A DNA stretch of 64,000 nucleotides from Thermofilaceae archaeon (GCA_025057995.1 JANXEW010000005.1:40832-104831), one strand, 5' to 3'. Shown: positions 16,784-26,224, counted from the stretch's first letter. Notes: generated by a model not told the origin, from the sequence alone. A program made the numbers and translations.

Positions 16784-17800
16784 TTAAGTTTCACAAAAGT
16801 CGGCACGAGAAAGTACATCCAAGAGTCTTCTTTTACGAGTTAAGAAAACATCCTCCATCCACTCTCTATACCAAGGGTAGGCGCGGACAGCATCATGAAG
16901 TTCTTCAAGCGTTTGAAGGCTCCGTTCTAAGTGATCGACTATCCTCCCCTTCTCGTAACCTTCACCATTGAATAGAGAACACTGTCTCTCACTCCAATCG
17001 CCTGGTTGATCCATTCCAGGGAAATAGTAGGGTAGCATCCTATCAAGCGTCTCCTCAGCAGCTACTCCACCTAGGGATGAGAGATTATGCAACCGGAAGC
17101 TCGGGAGGTCGGGACCGTAGAGAGGCATGTCGTAGTTGTTTGAAGAAAGCGCCGTTAAATCCTGTAACGCGTAGAAGTAGACTCTACTCACATCCATTTT
17201 CTTCAAGAACTCGCCCACTCTCTTGACACCAAGTTCTGAGAGGAAGCCGTAGACGTGGACTTCGCGAATCCTAGCTCCACGACGTTCCGCCTCTTTGAAC
17301 AGGTGGTCTAAAGCTAAATTCACCGTTTGACCTGTAGCAACGGTGTCTGCGAGAACGAGCACAGAATCGTCTTCTGAAACCTGATCTAAGTTTGAGTAGA
17401 CGACTTTCGCTTCGCGCCCCTCATGGGTGCCTATAGTGGAACCAGTGTAAGCTACTCGGACGGAAACCTCCTTTACTTCAAACCCGCTGGATCTTAGTGC
17501 GTAATGAAGCCCGTAGCCTTTAGACGCTCTTAACAAGTGTAGGAACAGAACCTTTTTGCTATCACACAGCTTTGAGATTAGCGAGACAACAGCTTGCGCC
17601 GCCCTTACAGCTTCTCTCTCCATTCTCAAACCGACGAGCTCAGGCTCGCATGCTAGTCTCAAACCGCTTTCTGTGTCAAGTATATACGATGCCACATCCG
17701 CATCAACTTCAACTTCGTAAGCCTTCCCGCCGGGAACTAAGCAATATTCTTTGACATCTGTCCTGACACCAGCTTCTATCGCTACCCGCTTAAGGCTCAA
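16784..17800 (-). CDS. Phosphoribosyltransferase-like protein
   Basis: 338 residues, cytoplasmic. The motif V-L-V-L-A-D-T-V-A-T-G-Q-T-V (147-160) is a type I phosphoribosyltransferase PRPP loop with A-D replacing the usual D-D/E-D. Strands before it (V-L-F-L-H-L-L-R-A-S-K-G-Y at 84-96) match the PPi loop of uracil-phosphoribosyltransferase-like proteins, and residues 197-215 add a V-Y-F-Y-A strand. The C-terminal 120 residues are an extra helical domain without recognised relatives. No nucleotide biosynthesis genes are adjacent, so the acceptor base is unknown. TTG start. Confidence 0.7.
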   Translation of the reverse strand: MSLKRVAIEAGVRTDVKEYCLVPGGKAYEVEVDADVASYILDTESGLRLACEPELVGLRMEREAVRAAQAVVSLISKLCDSKKVLFLHLLRASKGYGLHYALRSSGFEVKEVSVRVAYTGSTIGTHEGREAKVVYSNLDQVSEDDSVLVLADTVATGQTVNLALDHLFKEAERRGARIREVHVYGFLSELGVKRVGEFLKKMDVSRVYFYALQDLTALSSNNYDMPLYGPDLPSFRLHNLSSLGGVAAEETLDRMLPYYFPGMDQPGDWSERQCSLFNGEGYEKGRIVDHLERSLQTLEELHDAVRAYPWYREWMEDVFLTRKRRLLDVLSRADFCET

Positions 17801-17922
17801 CGAAAGCCCCCAACTCTTAGAGGTTAGCCGTAAAAAATTAACGCGAAGGATGATCGTGAAACGTTGCCCATTCTTGGTGAAGAAAACAAGATGTTATTTT
17901 GAGTTTTTACTGAATATTTTAT

Positions 17923-17930
17923 AAAAAAAA
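17923..17930 (-). terminator. Oligo-T terminator
   Basis: On the minus strand a run of eight T residues lies about 20 bases after the stop of the membrane-anchored CBM9-like gene, in AT-rich surroundings. This is the usual form of an archaeal intrinsic terminator. Confidence 0.5.
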
Positions 17931-17951
17931 TAGTTATATTTGTTAAGAAGT

Positions 17952-18971
17952 TTATTTCTTCTTTCTTCTAAGGAATATAGCTATAGCTACTACGGCCACT
18001 ATCACTATAACCGCAACTGCTGCCAAAATCTCGATCGGGAACGCTGGCGCTTCTTTCGGCGCCTCCTCAGGCGGCCTGTAAGGTGATAAGTTTACTTCTA
18101 TAAGCGGACCCCTCACTGTACCCGTCAACACGTCGAGAGAGTTGTTCGGCATGTAGTCGGCAAAATCGCTGCCGCCGACCCCTTCACCAGGGTCACCGGG
18201 GTTTTGTGGCTCGAAAGCGTGAGCCCACTTACCCCAAGCGCCTTCAGGCTCTCCGAGTTTAGCTGAAGCTATGAAAACGTAGACGTTGCCCAGGCTAGTC
18301 CCCAGTTTCTCCTCAAGTAGAGCACGGTTGATCTTCATTTCGAACGAGCTGCGCTCCAAGTCGACGGCAAAGCTACCCCAGTCGCCAGTCACGGTGACAC
18401 CTGACCAGTCTGGCCACTGGAGGAAAGGCATAGCGTAACCGTCGTCGGGTGTACAGCCTGCGTCAAATTGTACGTTGAAGTGCCAAGCGAAATCGCCTAG
18501 ACTCGTATCAGTAGCTCCCGCAGAACTGCTCTGAGGTGAAAGCAAACTCCCTGGTACGCGGAAATAGAGGTGGTAACTGCTGACGTTCGGGTAAGCGTAA
18601 ACCTCTGGGTGCTTCTTGCTCACTAAGCACCATCCTGGGTAGAGTTGGACTACGTCGAGCCTAATATAGATCCAGTTCTCGTCAGCGTAGAAGTAGACAG
18701 CTTTTATATCCCTACACTTGTCGTTAGCTTCAACTTTATCAGGACTCTCAGCTGTAGAGCCTATTCCCACTACTTTAGGATCTTTAGACCAGCCTTCCGT
18801 GTCTCCAACTTCATCTGTAAACTTGCTGACACCCGGTATATCCCAGTCCTCTACATTCCCATCGATCTCTATCGCCGGAGAAGCCTTTACAACTGGATAT
18901 AGAGACTGCGGCAAGATCAGTGCGAACGCTACGACGGATATCAAGAGTAAAACAACAATGGTTTTCAGCAT
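17952..18971 (-). CDS. Secreted, membrane-anchored CBM9/DOMON-like protein
   Basis: 339 residues. Residues 1-30 are a signal peptide and 313-334 a C-terminal membrane helix followed by R-R-K-K-K, so the domain sits outside the cell. The body (35-300) begins I-E-I-D-G-N-V-E-D-W-D and reads like a family 9 carbohydrate-binding or glucodextranase C-terminal-type beta-sandwich, with W-I-Y-I-R-L-D and F-E-M-K-I-N-R-A-L-L strands. It should display a glycan-binding module on the surface. A TATA box and an oligo-T run define it as a single-gene transcript. No catalytic residues are recognised. Confidence 0.85.
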   Translation of the reverse strand: MLKTIVVLLLISVVAFALILPQSLYPVVKASPAIEIDGNVEDWDIPGVSKFTDEVGDTEGWSKDPKVVGIGSTAESPDKVEANDKCRDIKAVYFYADENWIYIRLDVVQLYPGWCLVSKKHPEVYAYPNVSSYHLYFRVPGSLLSPQSSSAGATDTSLGDFAWHFNVQFDAGCTPDDGYAMPFLQWPDWSGVTVTGDWGSFAVDLERSSFEMKINRALLEEKLGTSLGNVYVFIASAKLGEPEGAWGKWAHAFEPQNPGDPGEGVGGSDFADYMPNNSLDVLTGTVRGPLIEVNLSPYRPPEEAPKEAPAFPIEILAAVAVIVIVAVVAIAIFLRRKKK

Positions 18972-18993
18972 CGATTAAAAGAAGATTATATCA

Positions 18994-19001
18994 TATATAA
19001 A
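18994..19001 (-). promoter_or_regulatory. TATA box for the surface CBM9-like gene
   Basis: TTTATATA on the minus strand is centred 26 bases before the ATG at 18971, consistent with a strong leaderless promoter. Confidence 0.6.
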
Positions 19002-19066
19002 CGTTACTCCCAGTAGTAATATCTAGACTCTCCTTTGTCCCCGGACACTTATAAACATTTTTCCGT

Positions 19067-20212
19067 TTAATAGTAGTTACCAAGGAGCCAAGGATTCCCG
19101 ATCCTAACGTTTACAAGTCCCTCCTCTCTAGCCGCCCTTGCGGCTTCTTCTGCGTGTCTCTTGCTCGTTGGAGGCAGATCTCTCATCCGATGATTAGGGT
19201 GGAACGCTAGGAGGCTATACGGTATATCTGTTGAAAGGGTAGCGAGGAAGCGGGCGATCATCCTAACTTCTTCTTCATCCACGTAGCCTGGCACTAACAG
19301 AGTACTAGCCGTGAACAGAGGGTTCTCCGGTCTATTGGCGGCAGCGCTGGCTACCCGTTTTGCGTTTTCATAGACGGATCCTACCTCAACACCAGTCAAT
19401 GCCTTGTAAAGGTTTGGAGTCCAAGCTTTCAGGTCAAACTTTATGATGCCGCCAGTTTTTAGAGAAGTTTCAATAACCTTGTCTAGAACGCGCTCGCTAA
19501 AGTGCCCGTTTGTTTCCCAGCAGACCCTCATGACCCTCCCTTCGGCGTTCGCTAAAAGCATGTTTGTAAAGTACAAGGCGTGTAGTACTTGAGGGGCTGG
19601 ATCCCCGCCGAAGAAGCATACGCATGATACGCGTTCGTCCAACGCAGCTGTTAGGAGTTCTTCGACGCTCACCATCGGGCTATGCGAGAGGGTGCAACGT
19701 CGGTAAAACCAGTTTTGACAGAATGCGCAGTTATGGTTACATGAACCGTAGAATACGGCTAAGTTAACGTACCCCTTCTCGCAACCCGGTTTAAGAGCGT
19801 ACTTAGGGTATCCTCGACCGGTTGCACCTGGGCAGAACCAGTAAGCTACACAGTTTGTAGGATGAGGGTCATAGTAGTATTCGAGGATGCCGTATCTAGG
19901 TTGCCCGGAAAGGTACTTGAGTTTCCCCCCTTCGTTCTTAACTAGCCCACAATAACCTAAGCCACGTTCCTGTATCCTGCAACCTAAGTCGCAAAGCCCG
20001 CAAGACCTTCCACTAGGGTGTTTAGGAGGCTCCGAAGGTAGGCCGTACATAAGTCTCTCTCTCCTGTGCCCTTCCATCGCTACTTCAACGGCTTGAGGGT
20101 GGCTTCTCAAGCAGTCGAGGCATGCTCCTATAGCTTCAGAAACCAGTAGCGAGCTCTTACCGCATACTTTACACTCTTTAGGGCTGGTCCAAAGTTTTCT
20201 ACTTAGGAACAT
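19067..20212 (-). CDS. Radical SAM protein, pyruvate-formate-lyase-activase-like
   Basis: About 381 residues. The radical SAM cluster is C-N-H-N-C-A-F-C (CX3CX2C) about one third into the protein, followed by W-E-T-N-G and K-F-D-L-K motifs of the PFL-activating/AmmeMemoRadiSam group. Ahead of it are two CxxC pairs forming an N-terminal zinc ribbon and a second Cys-rich block C-G-L-C-D-L-G-C, which probably hold zinc or an auxiliary cluster. I use the ATG at 20212, about 30 bases from a GTTTAAAC TATA-like box; in-frame TTGs lie at 20233 and 20236. No glycyl-radical enzyme is nearby. Such stand-alone proteins are common in archaea and poorly understood. Confidence 0.85.
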   Translation of the reverse strand: MFLSRKLWTSPKECKVCGKSSLLVSEAIGACLDCLRSHPQAVEVAMEGHRRERLMYGLPSEPPKHPSGRSCGLCDLGCRIQERGLGYCGLVKNEGGKLKYLSGQPRYGILEYYYDPHPTNCVAYWFCPGATGRGYPKYALKPGCEKGYVNLAVFYGSCNHNCAFCQNWFYRRCTLSHSPMVSVEELLTAALDERVSCVCFFGGDPAPQVLHALYFTNMLLANAEGRVMRVCWETNGHFSERVLDKVIETSLKTGGIIKFDLKAWTPNLYKALTGVEVGSVYENAKRVASAAANRPENPLFTASTLLVPGYVDEEEVRMIARFLATLSTDIPYSLLAFHPNHRMRDLPPTSKRHAEEAARAAREEGLVNVRIGNPWLLGNYY

Positions 20213-20308
20213 ACTCTTGCGAATACGATACAACAAGGTTTAAACTTTGCATTCAGCTGATGCTGCAGCTTGAGTAAGCTATTTTATAACTTGGGAATTT
20301 GGAAGACT

Positions 20309-20917
20309 GTGATAGAGTTCGTGAAACAACTGTGGGATGCTTTCGCCATGCTTTTCGTAGTACTGGATTCCGTGGGTAACGTGCCCCTGTTCTATGCCTT
20401 AACGCCGAAGATCAGTGAAAAAGAGAGGGAAAAGATATTCGCTAAATCTGTGCTCATAGCATCCCTGCTCCTAGTCTTGTTCGCGTTGACAGGGGAAGCG
20501 ATCTTAAGGTATTACGGCGTAAGCGTTTCCGACTTCAAGATCGCAGGAGGCATACTGTTGTTCTTGATAGCCATCCAAGGTATGTTTGGACGTATTGAAG
20601 CTGAACTGTTGAGAACTGAGGACGTCGTAGTCGTGCCGATGGCAACCCCGCTTCTCGCTGGTCCAGGCAGCATATACACAGTAGTATACTTGAGCGCTGC
20701 TTACGGTTTGCTCCCGACTTTGTTCAGCATAGCTTTAAACACGGCTCTCGCCTATCTAGTCCTCTCGAAAAGCAGTTTACTCCTAGCTAAAGCGGGAAGG
20801 AACACGATTCTTGCACTTGCGAGAATATTCTCGCTTCTGCTCGGGGTTATAGCAGTTTCAATTATAAGGTCTGGTCTCGTTGAAGTTTTGAAAACGCTAA
20901 CCGAATCCGGTATATAG
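20309..20917 (+). CDS. MarC-family integral membrane protein
   Basis: About 202 residues, six membrane helices, typical length for the family. The opening V-V-L-D-S-V-G-N-V-P-L-F corresponds to the D-P-x-G-x-x-P-x-F motif, and F-K-I-A-G-G-I-L-L-F-L-I-A-I followed by M-A-T-P-L-L-A-G-P-G-S-I is the conserved second block. Function in archaea is unknown despite the historic multiple-antibiotic-resistance name; transport of a small metabolite is suspected. I chose the GTG at 20309 because a TTTTATAA box at 20282-20289 lies about 24 bases before it; a TTG at 20270 would place that TATA box inside the gene. Confidence 0.85.
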   Translation: MIEFVKQLWDAFAMLFVVLDSVGNVPLFYALTPKISEKEREKIFAKSVLIASLLLVLFALTGEAILRYYGVSVSDFKIAGGILLFLIAIQGMFGRIEAELLRTEDVVVVPMATPLLAGPGSIYTVVYLSAAYGLLPTLFSIALNTALAYLVLSKSSLLLAKAGRNTILALARIFSLLLGVIAVSIIRSGLVEVLKTLTESGI

Positions 20918-21041
20918 CAGCCGCTCAAACTAAGGTCGGACAGTAAAGGCGATGGTATAGCAAACCGTCTATCTGCCTAACTTTAACAGCAAAACTCTCT
21001 AGAAGAAGATTACTGGTAAAAAGTTGATGATTTTTGAGAGT

Positions 21042-22427
21042 TTAACCACGTTTCTTGTGTAGTGCGACGCCTAAGGCTACTACGCTAACAGTGCTGAGCC
21101 ACACGATCCAATCATTGAAGCTTAGTGCGATAAATAACACGATGAGTACGTTAGCTAGGATAGGAAGAAGCGGGATGTTCTTTACGTTTAGCGGGATTTT
21201 AAAGTATCTCACGTTACTATGCTTTCGGATGCGTAAGTAGACTACGGCCGCGTTCACTAGTATAAAGGCGAGTAGGACAGCTAGACTTGAAGTTTTACCG
21301 ACTAAATCTATAAGCTCATACTCCCGGTCACCGAACGCGAGCCTCCATCCTGTCGCTGATGGAAGGTACTCAGTCAACAACACGACCGCAATAGCTGTAG
21401 TGCCAGAGAGGAAAGCTGACACGTGAGGGGTTCTCCTCCACTCATCCACTCTAGCTAGACCTCTCCAGATGACGCCTTCCTTAGCTAAACCGTAAGCTAA
21501 ACGTGATGAAGATACTAGAAAGCCTAGGACGGTGTTTGTCGTAGCGAAGAGGGCTATCGCCATAAGCAAGTGGAAGGACTGAGGCCAAGCCCTTGCGGCA
21601 GCGTCAGCCATTGGAGCGCTGCTACTCCCCAATTCCTCCCAGCTCATGAGCCTCACGACGCTCACCGAGACCAAGAGGTAGATAGCTGTCGTGACTGCCA
21701 CGGCCAGGATAATTGATTTTGGTATCACTTTTTCAGGGTCTTTAGTTTCCTCGCTGAGAGTAGGCTGATACTCGAATCCGGTGTAGGCGAAATAGAAGAT
21801 TGCTGCTCCAACCATCATCGCCGTGAGGGGGTCAGCTCTCGGGTTGAACTGGTAATAGTTAGGCTCCCTAACGTAGAAAAATAGTCCCAGGGCTGAGACT
21901 AGGATGAGGCCTCCTGCTTCGATGAACGTGAACACAGCGCTCAACATCGCCGATTCTCTTATCCCCCACCAGTTGATGAACGAGAGAAGGGTTAGAAGAG
22001 CGATAGAGACTGGGACGAACCAGGTTTCGCCGAGGTTTAGCAAACGACAAAAGTAGCCTGCGAAGCCAAGGGATGCTGTAGCAGCTCCAGCGACTCCTCC
22101 GAAGAAAAGCATCCAACCAGATAGGAGAGCGAGTAGGCTCCTCTGAGGGAAAGCCTCTCTGACGTATGTATGAGTACTCGCTGCAGACGGGAACATTGAG
22201 GATAGTTCAGCGTAAGAGAATGCTGTAGCAAGAGCTATCACAGCGGAGAAAGCTACGCTCGTCCAAACCGCGTCGCCTACCATTGCTGCAGCTCTACCTA
22301 TGAGAACATATATCCCGGCACCGAGTATAAGGCCGACACCGAATAAGGTAGCGTAGCCCAACCCGAGCTCGCGTTTCAGCTCACTCACAACACAACTCTT
22401 TTCAGGTAATAAAAATTTTTTACTCAC
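21042..22427 (-). CDS. APC-family amino acid permease
   Basis: 461 residues, about twelve membrane helices. The first helix carries G-V-G-L-I-L-G-A-G-I-Y-V-L-I-G, the unwound substrate-binding helix of the amino acid-polyamine-organocation superfamily, and T-L-S-E-E-T-K-D-P-E-K-V-I-P-K-S-I is the standard conserved loop after helix 5 or 6. It would import or exchange amino acids or polyamines; specificity cannot be read. GTG start. It is separated by about 160 bases from the PEP carboxykinase gene upstream on the same strand, and so is probably a separate transcript. Confidence 0.88.
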   Translation of the reverse strand: MSKKFLLPEKSCVVSELKRELGLGYATLFGVGLILGAGIYVLIGRAAAMVGDAVWTSVAFSAVIALATAFSYAELSSMFPSAASTHTYVREAFPQRSLLALLSGWMLFFGGVAGAATASLGFAGYFCRLLNLGETWFVPVSIALLTLLSFINWWGIRESAMLSAVFTFIEAGGLILVSALGLFFYVREPNYYQFNPRADPLTAMMVGAAIFYFAYTGFEYQPTLSEETKDPEKVIPKSIILAVAVTTAIYLLVSVSVVRLMSWEELGSSSAPMADAAARAWPQSFHLLMAIALFATTNTVLGFLVSSSRLAYGLAKEGVIWRGLARVDEWRRTPHVSAFLSGTTAIAVVLLTEYLPSATGWRLAFGDREYELIDLVGKTSSLAVLLAFILVNAAVVYLRIRKHSNVRYFKIPLNVKNIPLLPILANVLIVLFIALSFNDWIVWLSTVSVVALGVALHKKRG

Positions 22428-22584
22428 AGCTCTCTTGGACGCTAAGGGTTTGAGGGGGCGGAGGATTTATCAGGTAGAGTAGATTCGCGTTCCACAACTC
22501 TTTGTTACAAGCGCGTGGGGCGATTAAGAAAAGATAGGCTGAAGGGTTTCACGCTCTCGTTTCCAGGGTAGAGAGTAAGGTAGC

Positions 22585-24492
22585 TTATCCTTTATCTAGC
22601 TTAAACGGTTCTATTATATCACCGTAACGGCTACGGGCTTCTTTCAACTTTTCCAGTTGTAATCGCAAGATTTCAAAAAAGAGGGGTGGCGTATCCCTTA
22701 TACCGCTGTAAATCTCGTAAATGCGCTCGATCTTGGACATGAGCTTAGGTACCTTCAGTTTAAACATCTCACAGTATAGGCCTTCATTAAAGCTTTTACC
22801 TAGCTCCTTGTCGAACAACATCTGGAGATCGTCATACAACGGCAGCAGCCCAGTCGGAGCTTTCAGGGCATTAACGTCGCCGTGAACTCGAAGCTCCATC
22901 CACTTCAACCAAACCCTTTTGTCCCGTTTCTCGGAAAAGTACCTGCCGTCCTCCCCTCTTAGGAAGTAGTTTACAGAGAAAACTCTTGGAACCTTATCCA
23001 GCTTCTCACCAAACTTAAAGTGTAAATCCACCAACGCTCCAGGAGAGATCGAAAGAAAGTCTAGTATCGCGAAAGGGTTGAACTCGATTTCGCCCGTCCT
23101 ACCTAGGACAGCTGCCGTACTCTCCGACTCTAGGGCAGCGCCCATGGTCGATATCCCGTGAAACCAGTCGAAGGCTTCCTGGACTAAAGGCAACGTGGTA
23201 GAGTCTCTCCCACCGAACACGAACGCGGAGACGGGGACGCCTAAGGGGTCGTCGATAGCTGGATCAAGCTTGTTCAAGTGGTAGATGCTTACTGTAAAAC
23301 GCGCGTTAGGGTGAGATGGGAGCAGCAGGACGCCTCTTCCATCAGTCTTACCCGGCTTCCAACGTCCGGCGTAATTCACTCCCTCCCTAGGTTCGCTTTC
23401 CTTTCCACGCCACCAAACTTCTCCATCCTCCGTAAGCAAAACATTCGAGAAGATCGCCTCGATCTCCGGGTTGACTAGCACGCGGTAGATTTCAGCATCG
23501 TCTACAGGGTTGAGGCCGTCGATTATCCCGAACATCCCGACCTCAGGGTTGACGGCTCTAGCTACACCCCCGATGTTCCGTATGATAGCTAGGTCATCGC
23601 CGACGACCGTGTCCGCAGACATGGCGGTCGCCGTCTTCCCGCATCCTGCTGGGAAAGCCCCGGTCATGTAGGATACTCTCCCCCCAGGTCCCAGGACGCC
23701 TACAATGAACATGTGCTCAGCTAGCCAACCCTCCTTGAAGCCCTTGTAAACAGCTAAGCGTAGAGAAAGTTTCTTCAACCCAACCGCGTTGCCAGCATAC
23801 TGGGTATTAACGCTGTAAGCAGCGTTACCCTTCAAGTCTATGTAGATCCTTCTCTTATCGACGTCTCTGCTCCAACCGTTCTCATCGCGAGCCCCTGCTG
23901 AGTGTAAGAAAAGCATGTACTCGATCTCTTCTCCTCTTTCGACAAACTCAGTGTAACAATTGCGATAAAGGATATCTTCGCTGTGGATAACGTAAGCTGA
24001 ATCCGTGACCTGGACACCGTAGAGTGAAAAGCGCGAGTTTCTGGGACCGTAAAGGTAGAATGCCACGAACATCTCCCTACCCTTCATCGAGCCCTTCAGT
24101 AGAGACGCTATCTCTTCGATTCCTGACTCCCTATCCAGAGTGTTGAGCAGGGGGATTCCTTCGCCATAGGGGACTAGAATCCTCGTGTTAGCCTTATCCC
24201 GCGCTAAGTCATTTGGTCCGTCGAAGTGGACTGTATGTTTTGAATGTCTCGACGGTAGCTCCTCGCGCCCGTCTAACGCTTTCCTTTTTATGTAATCTCG
24301 GTCTTGAAGCGACCCAGTGTGTACGAATATCGAAGAAGGGTTAGCTATCGACGCGATCTCCGCAACGTCCGTTAGCAAACTCTTGTTCTTCACTCTAAGG
24401 ATCCTCTCAAGCTGTTCATGAGAAGTAAAGCGGCTTAAGACGTCGAGTGGGTCGGTAGATGGGGGTTCTACGAAAGCCTCAAACTTTCCCAC
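22585..24492 (-). CDS. pckG: Phosphoenolpyruvate carboxykinase (GTP)
   Basis: 635 residues, the usual size of the GTP-dependent class. It converts oxaloacetate and GTP to phosphoenolpyruvate, GDP and CO2. The kinase loop is F280-P-A-G-C-G-K-T287 with the hyper-reactive Cys of this class, followed by the metal/phosphate segment V-V-G-D-D-L-A-I-I-R (297-305) and F-V-F-G-G-R-D-S-T-T-L-P-L-V near residue 430 that contacts guanine. GTG start with GTATAAAC about 21 bases upstream, divergent from the phosphatase-HD gene. It supplies PEP for gluconeogenesis from amino acids or organic acids and fits with the glycogen synthase at the end of the window. Confidence 0.95.
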   Translation of the reverse strand: MGKFEAFVEPPSTDPLDVLSRFTSHEQLERILRVKNKSLLTDVAEIASIANPSSIFVHTGSLQDRDYIKRKALDGREELPSRHSKHTVHFDGPNDLARDKANTRILVPYGEGIPLLNTLDRESGIEEIASLLKGSMKGREMFVAFYLYGPRNSRFSLYGVQVTDSAYVIHSEDILYRNCYTEFVERGEEIEYMLFLHSAGARDENGWSRDVDKRRIYIDLKGNAAYSVNTQYAGNAVGLKKLSLRLAVYKGFKEGWLAEHMFIVGVLGPGGRVSYMTGAFPAGCGKTATAMSADTVVGDDLAIIRNIGGVARAVNPEVGMFGIIDGLNPVDDAEIYRVLVNPEIEAIFSNVLLTEDGEVWWRGKESEPREGVNYAGRWKPGKTDGRGVLLLPSHPNARFTVSIYHLNKLDPAIDDPLGVPVSAFVFGGRDSTTLPLVQEAFDWFHGISTMGAALESESTAAVLGRTGEIEFNPFAILDFLSISPGALVDLHFKFGEKLDKVPRVFSVNYFLRGEDGRYFSEKRDKRVWLKWMELRVHGDVNALKAPTGLLPLYDDLQMLFDKELGKSFNEGLYCEMFKLKVPKLMSKIERIYEIYSGIRDTPPLFFEILRLQLEKLKEARSRYGDIIEPFKLDKG

Positions 24493-24586
24493 ATATTTGT
24501 TAGAGTTTATACGTTAAAAAAAGTTTAGCATTTCCAGGGTTGCCGTTCTAGATGAAGCTTTTAAACGTCGCAGAAAGCGCGATTCC

Positions 24587-25612
24587 GTGGCTAAGCTTAG
24601 GGAGCTGAGTAACTTGTACTGGTCTTCTTGTCCCGATACGGAGATGATCTCCCTCTTGGCGCGAAAGGGGGTTAAATTGATCTTGGATTTAACAGAGGAT
24701 GAGTGCAGCTACGAGCTTCCTCCAGACATAGAGAAATTAGCTTATCCAATCCCCGACTTCTCCTTCAAGGCTTTTGAGAGCGTTCTCGTGGACGTAGTAC
24801 TTCCCGCGTTATCCTACTTGAGAGCTGGCAACGGTGTCTTAATTCACTGTAAAGCTGGCATCGGTAGGAGCGGTACAACAGTTTCGATGATCACAAGCTT
24901 GAGAGAGGGCTTGGGCATGGAGGAAACTCTAAACCGAATGTTGAGGCTGGGCTACTTCGGTGTAACACCTGCACAAGAGTTGGCTTTAAGATGGTTCTTT
25001 AGAGCGAGGGATTTGATAGGAGTCGATCGCATAGTTGAGCTCGTTAACATTTTGAAATCTGTTCGAAAGGGAGCTGCAAACTACTGGAGCTTGTTTGACG
25101 ACCATGCGTCGACTGTAGCTGGTGTAGCTCTAGACGTGTTAGAAGCTATATCTGAGGATTTCGGAGTTGTTGTCAACGACCTCCTCTGCAGTTACGTCGC
25201 AGGTCTATTCCACGACGTAGGTAGAGTCTTAGAAAGGGACGAGGACAAACACCATGAAGTTGGAGCCAACTTCGTTAAAAGCCTAAGAGAGGTTGGAAAA
25301 TGGTGTAACTTAGATGTCGTAGCGAAAGCTGTTCTACACCATAGAAGAAGGACAGACCTATTGGGGGACTCTAGTCTAAGCGAACTCGGTAGCTCAGCCC
25401 AGCTTATAGCCTCTGCCCTTCGTCTAGCCGACGCTTTTAAAAACGCGTATCAGGGGGATGGGGTCTACTTGAGAGCTGAAAAACGGGGCAGTGAACTAGT
25501 CTTATTGCTTAACAGTAGCGCGTACGGACAAGTGAGCTACGCCTACTTAAGTTGGAAGGCTGAAGCTTTCTCCAAGCTGACAGGGCTGAAGGTGAAGCCC
25601 GAGATAGTTTAA
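24587..25612 (+). CDS. Dual-specificity phosphatase fused to an HD phosphohydrolase domain
   Basis: 341 residues in two domains. Residues 1-145 are a compact archaeal dual-specificity/tyrosine phosphatase with P-loop H87-C88-K-A-G-I-G-R94-S and a preceding Asp in I-P-D-F as general acid. Residues 165-300 are an HD domain: H173, H209-D210 in L-F-H-D-V-G-R, H222/H223, H251 in L-H-H-R-R-R, and D282. The first would dephosphorylate a protein or small phosphoester, the second a nucleotide or other phosphate ester with metals. A TTTTAAAC box 24 bases before the GTG marks a leaderless start. The domain pairing is unusual; target unknown. Confidence 0.88.
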   Translation: MAKLRELSNLYWSSCPDTEMISLLARKGVKLILDLTEDECSYELPPDIEKLAYPIPDFSFKAFESVLVDVVLPALSYLRAGNGVLIHCKAGIGRSGTTVSMITSLREGLGMEETLNRMLRLGYFGVTPAQELALRWFFRARDLIGVDRIVELVNILKSVRKGAANYWSLFDDHASTVAGVALDVLEAISEDFGVVVNDLLCSYVAGLFHDVGRVLERDEDKHHEVGANFVKSLREVGKWCNLDVVAKAVLHHRRRTDLLGDSSLSELGSSAQLIASALRLADAFKNAYQGDGVYLRAEKRGSELVLLLNSSAYGQVSYAYLSWKAEAFSKLTGLKVKPEIV

Positions 25613-25666
25613 GGAAATAACGCAACCACCAGGTTTTTTAACAGCGTTTAAGACAGCTGTAGCCTC

Positions 25667-26224
25667 ATGCATGCGTGGAGGATGCACACCGCCGAGATGA
25701 TGAGGAGGGGGCCGCCGTCGCCTAGGCTGAAGCACCTGGTCGCACTGTTGGGTTGGGGGGCGAGGGTACTGGAAGTCGGATGTGGAAACGGTAGAAATAC
25801 CTTTTACCTCCAGTATAGAGGCGTGGAGGTTGTAGCCCTCGACGTAGCAACCGAACCGTTGCTTAACCTCAACTGTAGATGTGAGAGAGTTAGAGCGACA
25901 GCGGATTTTCGCCTACCTTTCCTTGATTCTACCTTCGACGGGGTCTTGGACTCGTACGCTTTCACCTTTATAAAGGAGAGAAATCTCTACGCGCAAGAAC
26001 TCCTCAGGATCTTGAAGCCTAACGGCATGCTTCTATTAGAGTTCGACGAGGAACCACACGTAAAGGAGCACGAGGAACTGGAAGAGGTTGTCAACAGGGT
26101 CTTCTCAGATCTCTTTGAGATAATAAGTATGCGGAGGATATATCACGCTTGGGGGTGTGTCTACGATGAAGAAGAAGAACACGTTCCCTCCCTTGCAGCT
26201 GTAATGAAACCTCGAAAAGCTTAA
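25667..26224 (+). CDS. Class I SAM-dependent methyltransferase (Methyltransf_11 type)
   Basis: 185 residues. Motif I is V-L-E-V-G-C-G-N-G-R-N-T, the ribose acid is the Asp of V-V-A-L-D-V-A, and the post-motif sequence L-P-F-L-D-S-T-F-D-G-V-L-D and L-L-R-I-L-K-P-N-G-M-L-L-L-E match the family exactly. A small soluble methyltransferase whose substrate cannot be read. The first 35 residues are short and basic. A TTTTTTAACA stretch about 30 bases upstream may be the TATA box. Same strand as the phosphatase-HD gene, 54 bases after it, so possibly one transcript. Confidence 0.85.
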   Translation: MHAWRMHTAEMMRRGPPSPRLKHLVALLGWGARVLEVGCGNGRNTFYLQYRGVEVVALDVATEPLLNLNCRCERVRATADFRLPFLDSTFDGVLDSYAFTFIKERNLYAQELLRILKPNGMLLLEFDEEPHVKEHEELEEVVNRVFSDLFEIISMRRIYHAWGCVYDEEEEHVPSLAAVMKPRKA

